Origin: Methanothermobacter sp.
Lineage (GTDB): Archaea; Methanobacteriota; Methanobacteria; Methanobacteriales; Methanothermobacteraceae
Assembly: GCF_030055425.1 (NCBI RefSeq)
Contig: NZ_JASFYE010000003.1
Span: 127,350-191,349, forward strand
DNA length: 64,000 nucleotides
Reading direction: 5' to 3'
The stretch's first letter is position 1. Every line of letters begins with the position of its first letter. Of the stretch, positions 26,432 through 37,993 are shown piece by piece. A program made the translations under genes and the position numbers. The notes below the pieces were generated by a model. It worked only from the letters and a program-made list of their open reading frames with translations. It had not been told where the DNA came from and searched no databases.

Positions 26432-27448
26432 CTAAAGTTTTATTGATTCACCGGTGTAAGTTTTAAGGGCAACCTCCGCTTTCCTGGGTGTTACATTACC
26501 GATATGGTGGGCGCCGTCACCAAGGACATCAAGGGCCTCATCCAGATCATCCTGGCTGACAACAGCACAGAAGCCAACACCCATATTGAAAACCATGTAC
26601 ATCTCTGTTATACCAACCCCTGCTTCGTGGATGGTCCTGAATATCTCCTGTGGTTCTGGCAGGGAATCAAGATTGTATCCGGCGTCCCTGTTAAGCCTCT
26701 TGAGGTTTCCGAAGCCCCCTCCTGTTATGTGGGCAAGGCCATGGACACTAACCCCTGAGTCAAGGAGCCTCATCACGGGATCCACGTAGATCCTTGTGGG
26801 TTCAAGGAGTTCCTCGCCCACGGTTTTAGTGGAGCCTGGCATTTCATCGCCCACTGAGAGTTTCAGCTCATCAAAGAACACCTTACGGGCAAGGCTCAGG
26901 CCGTTACTGTGTATACCGCTGCTTTCAAGGCCTATAACAGCGTCACCCTCCCCCACATTCGCACCGGTTATTATGCGGTCCACATCCACAAAACCGATCC
27001 CTGTGGCTGCAAGGTCAAGGTTTCTGATTATACCTGGGAGTGAGGCTGTCTCACCACCTATTATGGCCACCTGTGCGATTTCAGCACCCCTTGCAAGGCC
27101 CTTACCTATCTCATCAGCAACATCAGGGTCTGGTTCTTCAACGGCGAGGTAGTCAACGAGTGCCGCCGGCCTTGCGCCCACACAGAGTATATCGTTTACC
27201 ACCATTGCGATGCAGTCAATCCCCACGGTGTCGTACCGGTTCATCATCTCAGCGACCAGTATCTTGCTACCGACACCGTCGGTGCTCATGGCTATGGCCA
27301 CATCACCCATCCTGACCAGGGCCGCGAAGTGGCCGGCCCCGCTTATAACGTCGCAGTATCTGAGTGTGTCCTTAAGCCGGGAGGTTAAGCGTGATACGGT
27401 CAGCTCCTCCAGGTCTATATCCACGCCGGATTCTGAATAGGTTACCAT
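26432..27448 (-). CDS. purM: Phosphoribosylformylglycinamidine cyclo-ligase
   Basis: A 338-residue PurM that closes the imidazole ring to give AIR in purine synthesis. Typical blocks are [22 protein letters not shown] (ATP binding), [31 protein letters not shown] and [18 protein letters not shown] 27448 is preceded by GTGGTGAT. It is upstream of comC in the same direction; purP, another purine enzyme, is 3 kb away. The length is normal. Confidence 0.94.
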   Translation of the reverse strand: MVTYSESGVDIDLEELTVSRLTSRLKDTLRYCDVISGAGHFAALVRMGDVAIAMSTDGVGSKILVAEMMNRYDTVGIDCIAMVVNDILCVGARPAALVDYLAVEEPDPDVADEIGKGLARGAEIAQVAIIGGETASLPGIIRNLDLAATGIGFVDVDRIITGANVGEGDAVIGLESSGIHSNGLSLARKVFFDELKLSVGDEMPGSTKTVGEELLEPTRIYVDPVMRLLDSGVSVHGLAHITGGGFGNLKRLNRDAGYNLDSLPEPQEIFRTIHEAGVGITEMYMVFNMGVGFCAVVSQDDLDEALDVLGDGAHHIGNVTPRKAEVALKTYTGESIKL

Positions 27449-27494
27449 TCAATCACCACTAAAGAATAGTTTAAGGTCATCTAAATAGTTAGCC

Positions 27495-29405
<1,911 letters not shown>

Positions 29406-29477
29406 AAGATCACTTCTAAAAAATAGGGGATCAACAGTAAACGGGATGTTTACTGCAGATTAAAAAACAGGAAAAAA

Positions 29478-30110
29478 TCAGTTGAGGTCTTCAAGCCTTT
29501 TCTGGATTTCCTCTGGGCTGAGCATCCTGAAGCCTTCCTCCTCTGTGACAGTCGCCACAAGGATGCCGTTGCCTGAATAGGTGTCCCTCTCCATGGCGGA
29601 CTTTATGGCCCTTATGGCGATGTCAACCGCCTCATCAACATAGAGTTCATCGGTGTATCTGTCCTCAAGCACACCGTAGGCCACAGGTGAACCTGAACCT
29701 GTTGACACAAACTTGTCAGGTATCATCCCCCCTGATGGGTCAAGGGAGTATATCTTTGCACCTGTTTCATCAACACCACCAAGGAGTGTCTGGACAATGA
29801 ATGGGTAGAAACGTGATGAGTGAAGTATGTTGGCAGCAAGTGCAGCTGCAGCTTCTATGCTTATCCTTTCTGAGTTCCTCATGCGGTAAAGGGCAGCCTC
29901 TGCCTTGAGGTATTTCATGAGGCTCTGGGCATCTGCAACTGAGCCCGCTATTGTGGCTGCTATGTGTTCATCTATTTTAAAGATCTTGTCTGTGGCCTTG
30001 TGGGCTATGAGGTTGCCCATGCTGGCCCTTCTCTCTGTGGCAAAAACAACTCCATCTTTACATGTTATGCCGACAGTTGTGGTGCCTTTCAGCGTTTTTT
30101 CATCTTTCAT
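29478..30110 (-). CDS. psmB: Proteasome beta subunit
   Basis: A 210-residue precursor. A nine-residue propeptide (MKDEKTLKG) is cut before Thr10, the N-terminal nucleophile (TTTVGITCKDG). Counting from that Thr, Glu17 and Lys33 of the active site are present. It forms the inner beta rings of the 20S proteasome; the alpha subunit is not in this window. A GAGGTG ribosome site precedes the ATG, and an AT-rich promoter lies in 30115-30160. Confidence 0.95.
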   Translation of the reverse strand: MKDEKTLKGTTTVGITCKDGVVFATERRASMGNLIAHKATDKIFKIDEHIAATIAGSVADAQSLMKYLKAEAALYRMRNSERISIEAAAALAANILHSSRFYPFIVQTLLGGVDETGAKIYSLDPSGGMIPDKFVSTGSGSPVAYGVLEDRYTDELYVDEAVDIAIRAIKSAMERDTYSGNGILVATVTEEEGFRMLSPEEIQKRLEDLN

Positions 30111-30317
30111 AAATACACCTCAATAAAAATAATAAAAAACCAGCTCCAGTTTTTAATTGTGTTTTATGATGTATGTGGCTGTCCATCGGGACATAAAAGT
30201 TCTGTACCTATATAAATTGGAGGTCCTTATTAAACTTTGCGATTTTTTTATAATAAAATAAGGTTAAGGGGGTTATCATTTCAGGATTTTATAGATCCAG
30301 AATGAAAGTTGGGGGGG

Positions 30318-31409
30318 CTATGTTATGATTTCAGGCAGGCGGTCTGTCTCTGAGGCCACCTTTATCTCCCGTGCAACACGCCGACCCATACTCATCCCCT
30401 CACCATGGAGGAGATAACTGTAGGTGGATCCATGCATGAAGGTATTTGTTCCCCCATCTGTACGGGCACTCATCTCGAAGGTAACGATTTCCAGGTTATC
30501 TGTACACATGGTCTGAAGGCAGAATGGGCCGTTCATACCCGGGGGCACGATCTTACTGGCAGCCTCAACCATACGGTCGCCCATCTCAAATGCCTGCGGA
30601 AGCAGTGATTCCCTCATTGCAACGGGGTGGTTACCTGTTATAACGTATGATGGGTCCAGGTTTATCTCAAGCTGGTCCCTTGCAGGGATCCTCACAAGGC
30701 CGTCGATGTTTGACTCGAAGCGGCTGTCCATACCCATGAGTTCCACTTCATCGTTCATGATTGAGTAGAAGTAGTGGATACAGAAGTTCGTACCTGATAC
30801 ATACTCTTCAATGTGGGCATCATCAACATCGTCCTCGGTTATCCAGCCCCTCTCAATCATTGAATCGATTTTATCGTTGAATTCCTCTGTACTGGACGCC
30901 ACAAAGTATCCCCGGCCACCCCTGGCCCCCGGGAACTTGACCATCACTGGCCTGTCTATCTCTTCAGGGTCAGTGTACTTGAGGGGTATCCTTATACCAG
31001 CCTCCTTCATGAGTTTCCTTTCAAGGTCGCGCTCGGATTCCCATCTCAGTATGTCCCTGTTACCGAACATGGGGACATAGAAGTCGTTTTCGATGTGGTC
31101 AAGGCCTGCGTAGGCCACAAATGATCCGTGGGGAACTATTATGCTGTTCATGGACCTTAATTTATCCTGAACATCATCATTTACAATGTCACTGAACTTA
31201 TCAACAATTATGAATTCATCTGCAACCCTGAACCGCTGGTATGGTACCTCCCGGCCCTTTTCACATACCACAGCGGTTCTGAAGCCCTCCTGTTTTGCAC
31301 CGTTGAGTATGTGAAGTGATGTGTGGCTGCCAAGGGTTGCAACTGTTATGTCTTCCCTGCTGTATCCATCAAGGATGCTGAGTATCTCATCACGGTTTAC
31401 CTTACTCAT
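30318..31409 (-). CDS. purP: FAICAR synthetase (formate-dependent)
   Basis: A 363-residue ATP-grasp enzyme of the archaeal PurP family, which uses formate and ATP to make FAICAR from AICAR. Recognisable parts are [67 protein letters not shown] and the metal-binding [12 protein letters not shown] near the end. ATG 31409 has a GAGGGG ribosome site; the frame is open for another 22 codons without such a signal. The gene is divergent from taw2. A 207-base gap separates its stop from psmB. Confidence 0.9.
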   Translation of the reverse strand: MSKVNRDEILSILDGYSREDITVATLGSHTSLHILNGAKQEGFRTAVVCEKGREVPYQRFRVADEFIIVDKFSDIVNDDVQDKLRSMNSIIVPHGSFVAYAGLDHIENDFYVPMFGNRDILRWESERDLERKLMKEAGIRIPLKYTDPEEIDRPVMVKFPGARGGRGYFVASSTEEFNDKIDSMIERGWITEDDVDDAHIEEYVSGTNFCIHYFYSIMNDEVELMGMDSRFESNIDGLVRIPARDQLEINLDPSYVITGNHPVAMRESLLPQAFEMGDRMVEAASKIVPPGMNGPFCLQTMCTDNLEIVTFEMSARTDGGTNTFMHGSTYSYLLHGEGMSMGRRVAREIKVASETDRLPEIIT

Positions 31410-31553
31410 AAAAAAACCCCTCAAATTTATATATAAATGGTTGGATTTCATGCTAGTTATCTTTTTTGCCTTCAACAGAAGCCATTAAATACTTTGATGA
31501 AGAAGAACATTTATGGATTTATTTTTCAGAAAGCCCTCCATAGCAGTGAAAAC

Positions 31554-32279
31554 ATGAAATGGGTGAGGATAGGGGACATCGTAGTTCTAAACAGGGATGT
31601 TGAGGACCCTCAGAGATTCCTTGAAATACCTGGTGTGAGGGGTGTTCTCCTTGTTGAGGAGATACGTGGACCCCTGAGGAAGCCCAGGGTCAGGGTCCTT
31701 GCAGGTGAATGCACCGAGACAATCCACAGGGAAAACGGCTGCCTTTTCAGGATAGACCTTTCCAGGGTAATGTGGTCAAGGGGCAACATAAATGAGAGGG
31801 CCAGAATACCTGGACTTGTGGAGGACGGCGAAACCGTTGTTGACATGTTTGCAGGTATAGGCTACTTTTCGTTACCGGTGGCGGTCCACTCAAACCCCGG
31901 GAGAGTCCACTCCATAGAGATAAACCCTGACTCATTTGAATTCCTCAAATCCAATATAGAACTAAACAGGGTTGAGGGGGTCGTGAAACCACACCTTGGG
32001 GACTGCCGTTCCATCGCCCCTGAACTGGACGCTGACCGGGTTATAATGGGTTATGTTGGAACCACCCACCACTTCCTTGAAGCTGCGCTGGAATGCGTCA
32101 ATGAGGGGGGCGTTTTACACTACCATGAAACTGTCCCTGAGGGTATAATGTTTTCAAGACCCCTCAAGAGGATTGAAAGGGCGGCACACCCGAGGAGGGT
32201 GTCTGTTCTTGACAGGCATGTTATAAAGAAGTACTCGCCGGGTGTCTGGCATGTTGTCCTGGATGTACGGATCCACTGA
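31554..32279 (+). CDS. taw2: tRNA(Phe) wybutosine aminocarboxypropyltransferase Taw2 (Trm5-related)
   Basis: A 241-residue SAM-dependent enzyme of the Trm5/Taw2 group. The SAM motif is VVDMFAGIGYFSLPVAV, followed by IEINPDSFEFLKSNI. The segment MGYVGTTHHFLEAAL is the Taw2-type version of the Trm5 catalytic loop, so transfer of an aminocarboxypropyl group to imG-14 in tRNA(Phe) is favoured over G37 methylation. ATG 31554 is the first Met consistent with the family N-terminus (WVRIGDIVVL); a longer frame begins at 31437. Its role is family-based and the choice between Taw2 and Trm5 is an inference. Confidence 0.8.
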   Translation: MKWVRIGDIVVLNRDVEDPQRFLEIPGVRGVLLVEEIRGPLRKPRVRVLAGECTETIHRENGCLFRIDLSRVMWSRGNINERARIPGLVEDGETVVDMFAGIGYFSLPVAVHSNPGRVHSIEINPDSFEFLKSNIELNRVEGVVKPHLGDCRSIAPELDADRVIMGYVGTTHHFLEAALECVNEGGVLHYHETVPEGIMFSRPLKRIERAAHPRRVSVLDRHVIKKYSPGVWHVVLDVRIH

Positions 32280-32288
32280 GGGTTGGCA

Positions 32289-32858
32289 GTGTCTGTTGCA
32301 GGTGTTGATCTGGCTGCATCTGATGGAAATGAGACAGGTGTGGCCATAATAGATGGTAGGAGAGTGAAGGTGTTCAGTGTCTTCTCATTTGATGAGATAA
32401 TCCATGCAGTGAAATACGCAGATACAGTGGCGGTTGACGCGCCACTCTCACTTCCCAGAGGTCGCTGCTGCCTCAGGAGTGACTGCATCTGCAGCAGGCA
32501 TGGCCACTTCAGAAGGGCGGACCTTGAGATCAGAAGATATGGCAGTGTTCTGCCATTGACCTGGAGGGGGATGAGGGAGCTCACCATGCGGGGTATCAGG
32601 ATAAGGGAGGCACTTGAGTCCCATGGGGTGGAGGTTATTGAGACACACCCCAGGACAGCGGAGAGGATTATGAAAAATGCAGGGCTGCAGCTGAAACTCT
32701 GTGATACCTCCACAATGAGCATACACCAGAGGGACGCCCTCACAGCTGCACTGGTCGCCCTCCTCTATTCAGAGGGAAATTTCATTGAATTGGGGGATCC
32801 CTCCGAGGGAACTATAATACTCCCTGAGGTTGAAGAACAAAAACCAGAACAGTTCTAA
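32289..32858 (+). CDS. DUF429 family protein (RNase H-like fold)
   Basis: A 189-residue protein opening with VAGVDLAASDGNETGVAII, the DUF429 signature whose Asp is thought to bind metal, then DTVAVDAPLSLP and ETHPRTAERIM near the end. It is predicted to be a nuclease-like fold; no activity is established. It has a central Cys-rich stretch (CCLRSDCICSRHGH) that may bind a metal. GTG 32289 is favoured because GAGGG ends six bases before it; TTG 32283 is the longer alternative. It follows taw2 directly, probably in one transcript. Confidence 0.78.
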   Translation: MSVAGVDLAASDGNETGVAIIDGRRVKVFSVFSFDEIIHAVKYADTVAVDAPLSLPRGRCCLRSDCICSRHGHFRRADLEIRRYGSVLPLTWRGMRELTMRGIRIREALESHGVEVIETHPRTAERIMKNAGLQLKLCDTSTMSIHQRDALTAALVALLYSEGNFIELGDPSEGTIILPEVEEQKPEQF

Positions 32859-32897
32859 AATCAGACTGAGGGAACCATAAATTCCCAGAGGCAGGTA

Positions 32898-33971
32898 TTA
32901 AACAAGGAATTGGGGGTAAAGCCTTTCTATTGTCTCGATGACCTTTGGACTTAAAAAATCATGGTTGATGAACTTCCTGTAAACCGGTAACCTCTCCTTT
33001 AACGTGAAGCCCGCGGACTCTGTGAGCCTTCGAAGTTCATCCACCTCGGGCCAGGGGGCCTCCGGATTCACGTAGTCCCTGCTCAGCGGTGAAACACCAC
33101 CCCAGTCATCTGCACCTGCAAGCAGGAAGACCTCACCTGTTTCCCTGTTGAGGTTTGGAGGCACCTGTATGCTCACATCGGGAAAGAGGAGCTTTGCCAC
33201 CGCAACCATCCTCACCATTTCAAGGAGTGAGGGTTCCGGGTGGTGCTCCATGGGTATCCCTGGCTTCGCCCGGAAGTTCTGGATTATTATCTCCTGCAGG
33301 TGGCCATACCTGTCCTGGATACGCCTGAGTTCAAGGAGTGATTCAGCCCGCTCCTTCACTGTCTCACCTATACCCACGAGTATCCCTGTGGTGAACGGTA
33401 TTTTAAGACGCCCAGCATCTTCTATCATCTTTATTCTCAAGGCAGGATCCTTACCAGGGCTTTCACGGTGAGCCTCTTCTTCCATCAGGCGGGGACTTGC
33501 AGACTCAAGCATGAGGCCCATGGACGCGTTCACCTCCCTGAGCCTCCGAAGATCCCTGTAGCCAAGCACACCCATATTTGTGTGTGGCAGTAGACCAAGG
33601 TCCAGTGTGGCGCTGCAGAGGTTATAGGCATAGTCAACCATATCACTGAATCCAAGTTCTTCGAGTTTCTCCATCACCTCAGGGAACTCATGTGCATTCT
33701 CACCGAAGGTGAAGAGGGCCTCTGTGCACCCCAGATCCCTGGCCATCCTGACATCCCTGAGGACGTCCCCCGGGGGAATGATAGGTGGGTCAGGGGAGTC
33801 TGACCTGAAGGTGCAGTAGCCGCAGCGGTTGCGGCAGGCCCTTGTGAGTGGTATGAAGACATTCCTTGAATAGGTCACCTCTCCCGGCTCACAGACACGC
33901 TTCATGAGGTCCAGTAGTTCAGGACCATCAACAAGGAGAAGTTTCAGGATTTCTTCCTTTCCAAGAACCAT
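32898..33971 (-). CDS. cofG: FO synthase subunit 1 (CofG)
   Basis: A 357-residue radical SAM enzyme that, with CofH, couples tyrosine and a ribityl-uracil to form the deazaflavin FO of coenzyme F420. The 4Fe-4S cysteines are Cys46, Cys50 and Cys53 (CRNRCGYC). GCTEALFTFGENAHEFPEV, LLESASPRL and the C-terminal INPE-type NPEAPWPEVDEL block match CofG. CofH is not in the window. ATG 33971 is taken; transcription is the same direction as the two genes upstream. Confidence 0.92.
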   Translation of the reverse strand: MVLGKEEILKLLLVDGPELLDLMKRVCEPGEVTYSRNVFIPLTRACRNRCGYCTFRSDSPDPPIIPPGDVLRDVRMARDLGCTEALFTFGENAHEFPEVMEKLEELGFSDMVDYAYNLCSATLDLGLLPHTNMGVLGYRDLRRLREVNASMGLMLESASPRLMEEEAHRESPGKDPALRIKMIEDAGRLKIPFTTGILVGIGETVKERAESLLELRRIQDRYGHLQEIIIQNFRAKPGIPMEHHPEPSLLEMVRMVAVAKLLFPDVSIQVPPNLNRETGEVFLLAGADDWGGVSPLSRDYVNPEAPWPEVDELRRLTESAGFTLKERLPVYRKFINHDFLSPKVIETIERLYPQFLV

Positions 33972-33992
33972 GGAAGCACCGCTAAAATAAGT

Positions 33993-34430
33993 TTAATCTG
34001 AAATATCAGAGACAACAACCTCAACAAAGCAGGGTCCCACACCACTCCGGTCCCTGTAGAGAACAACAAAGAGCCCTGTATCCTCTGTCATGCAGAGCCT
34101 GTAATCCACGCTGAAGTTCATATCCTCAAGGGCCTCCTTTAGCCTGTGGATACCCCCGATATCGGTTTCTGTCCCTACCTCAACACAGGACCTTATCTGC
34201 TCATCCATCACACCAATGAGGGCCGTGCCCTCCTCGGATATGAGCTCCAGTTCCTCTGCACCCAGTTTCTCTATAAGGCCATCAAGTTCCCTGCCCATTT
34301 CCTCCATGCTCATCCTCTTTCTTGACATTCCCCTTACTATTAGTATCTCCTTTGAGTCAAGGGCTGGTCTTGAGCCCTCAAAAGCTTCAAAGTAACCCAT
34401 GATCTCCCCGGCTATCCTGTGCAGTTTCAT
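33993..34430 (-). CDS. Conserved methanogen protein, unknown function
   Basis: A 145-residue protein (MKLHRIAGEIMGYFEAFEGS...). It resembles a small methanogen-only family I believe is DUF2120, but I am not certain. It has no membrane segment or metal motif; a central acidic helix region and a C-terminal strand block (GLFVVLYRDRSGVGPCFVEV) are seen. ATG 34430 is favoured because GGAGTGAT lies seven bases upstream. It follows mptA by eight bases and precedes cofG, so it may belong with pterin or deazaflavin cofactor synthesis; that is inference from position. Confidence 0.6.
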   Translation of the reverse strand: MKLHRIAGEIMGYFEAFEGSRPALDSKEILIVRGMSRKRMSMEEMGRELDGLIEKLGAEELELISEEGTALIGVMDEQIRSCVEVGTETDIGGIHRLKEALEDMNFSVDYRLCMTEDTGLFVVLYRDRSGVGPCFVEVVVSDISD

Positions 34431-34438
34431 CAAGGTTA

Positions 34439-35395
34439 TCACTCCTCTGATCCGTTAAGTTCCTCTATCTCGTATCTGAGTTCCCCCATTGTCGCAACCT
34501 TCTCAGCGAAGGCGTTGTGTCTGTGTATGCTCTCCTCGTTTATCTGCCTTACGGTGACTATTGTGTCGTCGGGGAGGTGGGGGTACTCGCTGACTATCCT
34601 GTGCACCATGTTACGGACGCAGTCCTCAACGAACATGGGGTTCTCATGGGCACCCACAACAACTGCATTTTCATCGGGCCTCTTGAGGAGTTCATAGACA
34701 GGTGAACTCATGGAGCCCTCTATGATGTTTATGAGGTTCTCGGCCCTTATTGTCTGGTCCTCAGGGACCTCTATCATTATCATGCCGCGCCCCCTCTGGT
34801 TGTGGGAGGCGAAGGATACACAGTCAAGAACCCTTTCAACTGTTTCAGGGTCAAGGAATTCCAGGAGCTTCTGACGGGATGTTTCCTTAACTGATTCCTG
34901 TGCACAGGGGCACACGGTCATCCCCACCACCTCTGCCCCTATCATCTTGCGTATCACTATACCGTCATCGTCCCTGTAGCCGATGGCGTCTGCCATGATC
35001 TTTGTCATCTCCTGGCTCTTCTTGGCGGTGACAGGGGATTTCTTCATGAACATGAAGTCGCTCTTCATGCTCACCTCGGCTCTGCGGGCGTACCTGTGCT
35101 TTTTGAGGAGTTCATTGACTATCTCTGCACAGAGGGATTCCAGTTCAAGGGCGCTGTTTTCAACAACCTCCTCGAGGACGTCACTTATGGCCTCGGGGTT
35201 CCTTGACATGTGGATCCCCCTCTGCCTGCTCGGGAGGTCCACAAATGCATCGAATGTTGGAAGAAGTATTATGGGTCTTCTACCATCCCTTTCTATCTTC
35301 AGAAGCTTCTTAACACCTGTAACACCCACCCTTGTAAGGTGAACGGGGATGCTAGGAATCTTGTCCTGTGTATCTGGAAAACAAACTAAACCCAA
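34439..35395 (-). CDS. mptA: GTP cyclohydrolase IV (MptA)
   Basis: A 318-residue Fe(II)-dependent GTP cyclohydrolase that makes 7,8-dihydroneopterin 2',3'-cyclic phosphate for methanopterin. The opening PDTQDKIPSIPVHLTRVGVT, the VCPCAQ motif and HNAFAEKVATM near the end are typical of the COG1469 family. No ATG or GTG fits; the start is TTG 35395, supported by GGGGTG six bases upstream and a TATA box (AGTATATAAGC, about 35451-35462). Its stop is followed by the small methanogen gene. Confidence 0.92.
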   Translation of the reverse strand: MGLVCFPDTQDKIPSIPVHLTRVGVTGVKKLLKIERDGRRPIILLPTFDAFVDLPSRQRGIHMSRNPEAISDVLEEVVENSALELESLCAEIVNELLKKHRYARRAEVSMKSDFMFMKKSPVTAKKSQEMTKIMADAIGYRDDDGIVIRKMIGAEVVGMTVCPCAQESVKETSRQKLLEFLDPETVERVLDCVSFASHNQRGRGMIMIEVPEDQTIRAENLINIIEGSMSSPVYELLKRPDENAVVVGAHENPMFVEDCVRNMVHRIVSEYPHLPDDTIVTVRQINEESIHRHNAFAEKVATMGELRYEIEELNGSEE

Positions 35396-35657
35396 ATTTT
35401 ACACCCCATAAGTAATGGTTACCTAGGTTTTAAGTATAGTATGAAAACTTTGCTTATATACTTGTCCGGTGATTATGAATCCCATGAAACAGAATATTAC
35501 AGTGATGTCCCGGTTTAAGTGGGTATTGGTTTATTTGATGGAATTTCAGTCCGGTCTTTTCTGAAATGGTGCAATCACAGATTGTGTTGGGACCTGGCTC
35601 ATGCTGTGTCTGAAGGCATCATTCTACCATCAAAAGATACGTCAGGCAATAATCAAT

Positions 35658-36326
35658 CTATGAGAGGAGTTTCAGTATCTCCTCGGGGGTGAGGTCCCTG
35701 ATATTCTCATCCAGTCTCACAACGGCACCATAAAGTTCTTCAGCCCTTGATGCAAGGAGGCCTGTGCTTTTATCGGGCTCCCCTATAACGAGGATTTCCC
35801 CAAGGTCTTCAAGCTTCCTTTCAATGTCATTCTTAAGGTGCTCTATCTTCTTCTCTATACCCTTAAGGGCAGCATCAGGGATCCGGGGGTTTATCTTCTT
35901 CATATCATCCACTGACAGGGGCGCACCTGCAACCAGGATATTTCCCGGTTCAACGCCCGCCTTAACAAGGAGCTTTTTAACTGAGGAATTATTCACAAGT
36001 ATCAGTTTACCCTTCGAAGCTTCCTTTATCCTTTCAGATGGGTCTTCACGTTCAATGACACCGAAATCTGCAAGCATGCCGTCAATGGCCTCCCTGGCGG
36101 CCATGAGCCTCCTGCAGAAATCGTATGCATCTTCCCCGGTGAGCTCATGTGATGGAAGGCTGGCGTATATATGGTCCTCTGCTTCAATGAGTTCCATCAG
36201 GGCCTCCTGAAATTTCCTGGTGTCTATGACACCATCCTGGGGATCCCTGAACCCGGATTCCCTCCGGATATTCGTACATGATTTTCTTATAAGCTCCTCT
36301 GCCTGCTCAAGTCTGATTTTTTCCAT
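35658..36326 (-). CDS. Conserved methanogen protein, probably DUF2100
   Basis: A 222-residue mostly helical soluble protein. From memory it fits the methanogen DUF2100 family, seen in the segments [40 protein letters not shown] and the closing [11 protein letters not shown] cannot confirm this. The LVNNSSVKK / ILVAGAPL alternation suggests a Toprim-like or small Rossmann-like core, but no catalytic signature is clear. It begins 12 bases after the histone-deacetylase homologue on the same strand, so they may be cotranscribed. Confidence 0.6.
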   Translation of the reverse strand: MEKIRLEQAEELIRKSCTNIRRESGFRDPQDGVIDTRKFQEALMELIEAEDHIYASLPSHELTGEDAYDFCRRLMAAREAIDGMLADFGVIEREDPSERIKEASKGKLILVNNSSVKKLLVKAGVEPGNILVAGAPLSVDDMKKINPRIPDAALKGIEKKIEHLKNDIERKLEDLGEILVIGEPDKSTGLLASRAEELYGAVVRLDENIRDLTPEEILKLLS

Positions 36327-36338
36327 TTTCTGACCCTC

Positions 36339-37334
36339 TCAGAAATTGAAGAATGGTGAAAACACATCGCTAATCTCATTGAAGATTTCAGCCACAGCCG
36401 GTGACCTCTCATATTCCACCTTAACACCGGAACCCTCAAGGCCCCTGATGAATGAGACATTCGAGTTTCCAAGGGCCTGGAGGTCATAGCCCCCCTCAAG
36501 TACAGCTGCGCATGGCAGCCCTGTTTCATGGATGAACCATCCCATCCATGAGAAGAACTCCTCATCCACCCTCATATCTGCCAGTGGATCCAGCCTGTGG
36601 GCATCGAACCCTGCAGATACGAATAACATATCCGCCCTGAATTCACCGACTAGCTGGGGGAGCACCTCAGAGAGTATCCAGATATAATCATTGTTTCCTG
36701 AACCCCTGGGCAGGGGGATGTTGAGGTTGAAGCCCTCACCATCACCCTCCCCCATCTCACCAATGAATCCGGTCCCGGGGAAGAGTGTCCTGGGGTCCTG
36801 GTGCACCGAGACATACATGACTTCCGGGTCGGTGTAGAATATGCTGGATGTTCCGTTCCCGTGGTGAACGTCAAAGTCAATCACAGCCGCCCTTGAAATC
36901 CCGAGGTTCCTGCGGCTGTGCTCAATGGCTATTGCGATGTTGTTGAATATGCAGAAACCCATGGACCTGTCATAGGTGGCATGGTGACCTGGGGGCCTTG
37001 CAACGGAGTATCCCCATCCACCCTTCAGTGCCTCCTCAGCCGCGACCATGGCGCCACCTGCGGCGAGCCTCGCCACACTGAAGCTCTCAGGTGTCATGTA
37101 GGTGTCATAGTCCAGCCATCCACCGCCCCTCCCTGAGAACACCTCCAGGTACTCCACATGGACGCTGCTATGGACCATGAGGATCTCATGGATACCCGCC
37201 ATCCTCGGCTCCATGAACTTCAGCTGAAGCCCCGAGGACTTCAGGGCATCAATGATTGCACGTGTCCTCCCCTTGTTTTCAACATGGCCCTCATTGTTGT
37301 GGAGGTCATAGGTGCTGGAGTGTATAATGGCCAT
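36339..37334 (-). CDS. Histone deacetylase family protein
   Basis: A 331-residue arginase/deacetylase-fold amidohydrolase. Family residues are RPPGHHAT (catalytic His pair), VIDFDVHHGNGT and FVSAGFDAHRLDPLAD (zinc-binding Asp-His-Asp), plus EGGYDLQALG at the end. Archaeal members may deacetylate proteins or small acetylated molecules such as polyamines; the substrate is unknown. ATG 37334 lies about 30 bases after an AT-rich TATTTATT, so it may be leaderless. Confidence 0.88.
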   Translation of the reverse strand: MAIIHSSTYDLHNNEGHVENKGRTRAIIDALKSSGLQLKFMEPRMAGIHEILMVHSSVHVEYLEVFSGRGGGWLDYDTYMTPESFSVARLAAGGAMVAAEEALKGGWGYSVARPPGHHATYDRSMGFCIFNNIAIAIEHSRRNLGISRAAVIDFDVHHGNGTSSIFYTDPEVMYVSVHQDPRTLFPGTGFIGEMGEGDGEGFNLNIPLPRGSGNNDYIWILSEVLPQLVGEFRADMLFVSAGFDAHRLDPLADMRVDEEFFSWMGWFIHETGLPCAAVLEGGYDLQALGNSNVSFIRGLEGSGVKVEYERSPAVAEIFNEISDVFSPFFNF

Positions 37335-37365
37335 GGTTGAATTTTTGGTGCAGGGGAATAAATAA

Positions 37366-37839
37366 TTAATCGCCTATCATCTTGGTGGAGGTCATGTCCT
37401 CCTTCACTATGTTGAGGACAGTCTGGGTGTAGGTCCTCTGAACGTCACCCTCACTCAGCAGACCCTTGATGAAGCCATCCAGCTCCCCTGTATCCTTGAA
37501 TTTTCCTATGAGTATGGCATCGAATTCTCCTGTGACGTCGTAGACTGCAAGGACGTTTTTGTGGTAGGCTGTCCGTGTCTCCCAGTTCCTCAGAACTCCA
37601 CCTTTGACCTTAACACCTATTATGGCTGTGAGTTTATATCCAAGTTTGGAGTGGTCTATCACCGGCACGAATTTCTTTATAACACCCTTCTTGACCAGCT
37701 TCTCAACACGGTTGTGCACAGTACCCACCGAGACATCAAGTATCCTTGAGATGTTCCTGTAGGACATGCGCCCGTCCTCATTTAGGAGGTCTATTATTTT
37801 CCTGTCAATATCATCGATTTTGACTAGATCATCATCCAT
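37366..37839 (-). CDS. Lrp/AsnC family transcriptional regulator
   Basis: A 157-residue regulator with an N-terminal winged HTH (KIDDIDRKIIDLLNEDGRMS, then VSVGTVHNRVEKLVKKGVIK) and a C-terminal RAM ligand domain. Length and order are typical of Lrp. ATG 37839 follows GTGGTGAT; an in-frame start at 37851 is inside that site. An AT-rich TATA region (TTATAATATAAC on the minus strand) lies just upstream with GGTATACA, which could be part of an operator. Target genes are unknown. Confidence 0.9.
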   Translation of the reverse strand: MDDDLVKIDDIDRKIIDLLNEDGRMSYRNISRILDVSVGTVHNRVEKLVKKGVIKKFVPVIDHSKLGYKLTAIIGVKVKGGVLRNWETRTAYHKNVLAVYDVTGEFDAILIGKFKDTGELDGFIKGLLSEGDVQRTYTQTVLNIVKEDMTSTKMIGD

Positions 37840-37974
37840 TGGAATCACCACTAAACAATGTATACCTATGGAAGTTATATTATAAACTTTTTTAAATTAT
37901 GGTGTTTTAGAAGAAGTTATTAACTTTTATAGATAGTAGGTATTCCCTTATAAATGTTTAGCTGAAACAGAAAA

Positions 37975-37993
37975 AAGTAAAAAAAGGGTTAAT
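37975..37993 (-). terminator. T-tract terminator after the DUF4013 gene
   Basis: Reading the minus strand, the stop of the DUF4013 gene is followed by AACCCTTTTTTTACTTTTTT with no strong hairpin. Archaeal termination, including aCPSF1-dependent termination, relies on such U-rich tracts. Confidence 0.5.

Noticed and set aside
31437-31554. N-terminal extension of taw2 from ATG 31437
   Set aside because: The extra 39 residues are hydrophobic/aromatic, lie across the promoter shared with purP and are not part of the Trm5/Taw2 fold.
35500-35620. Possible box C/D guide RNA (GTGATGT... TTGATGG... CTGA) between mptA and the DUF2100-like gene
   Set aside because: The C box deviates from RTGATGA, no proper D' box is placed, and there is no terminal stem.
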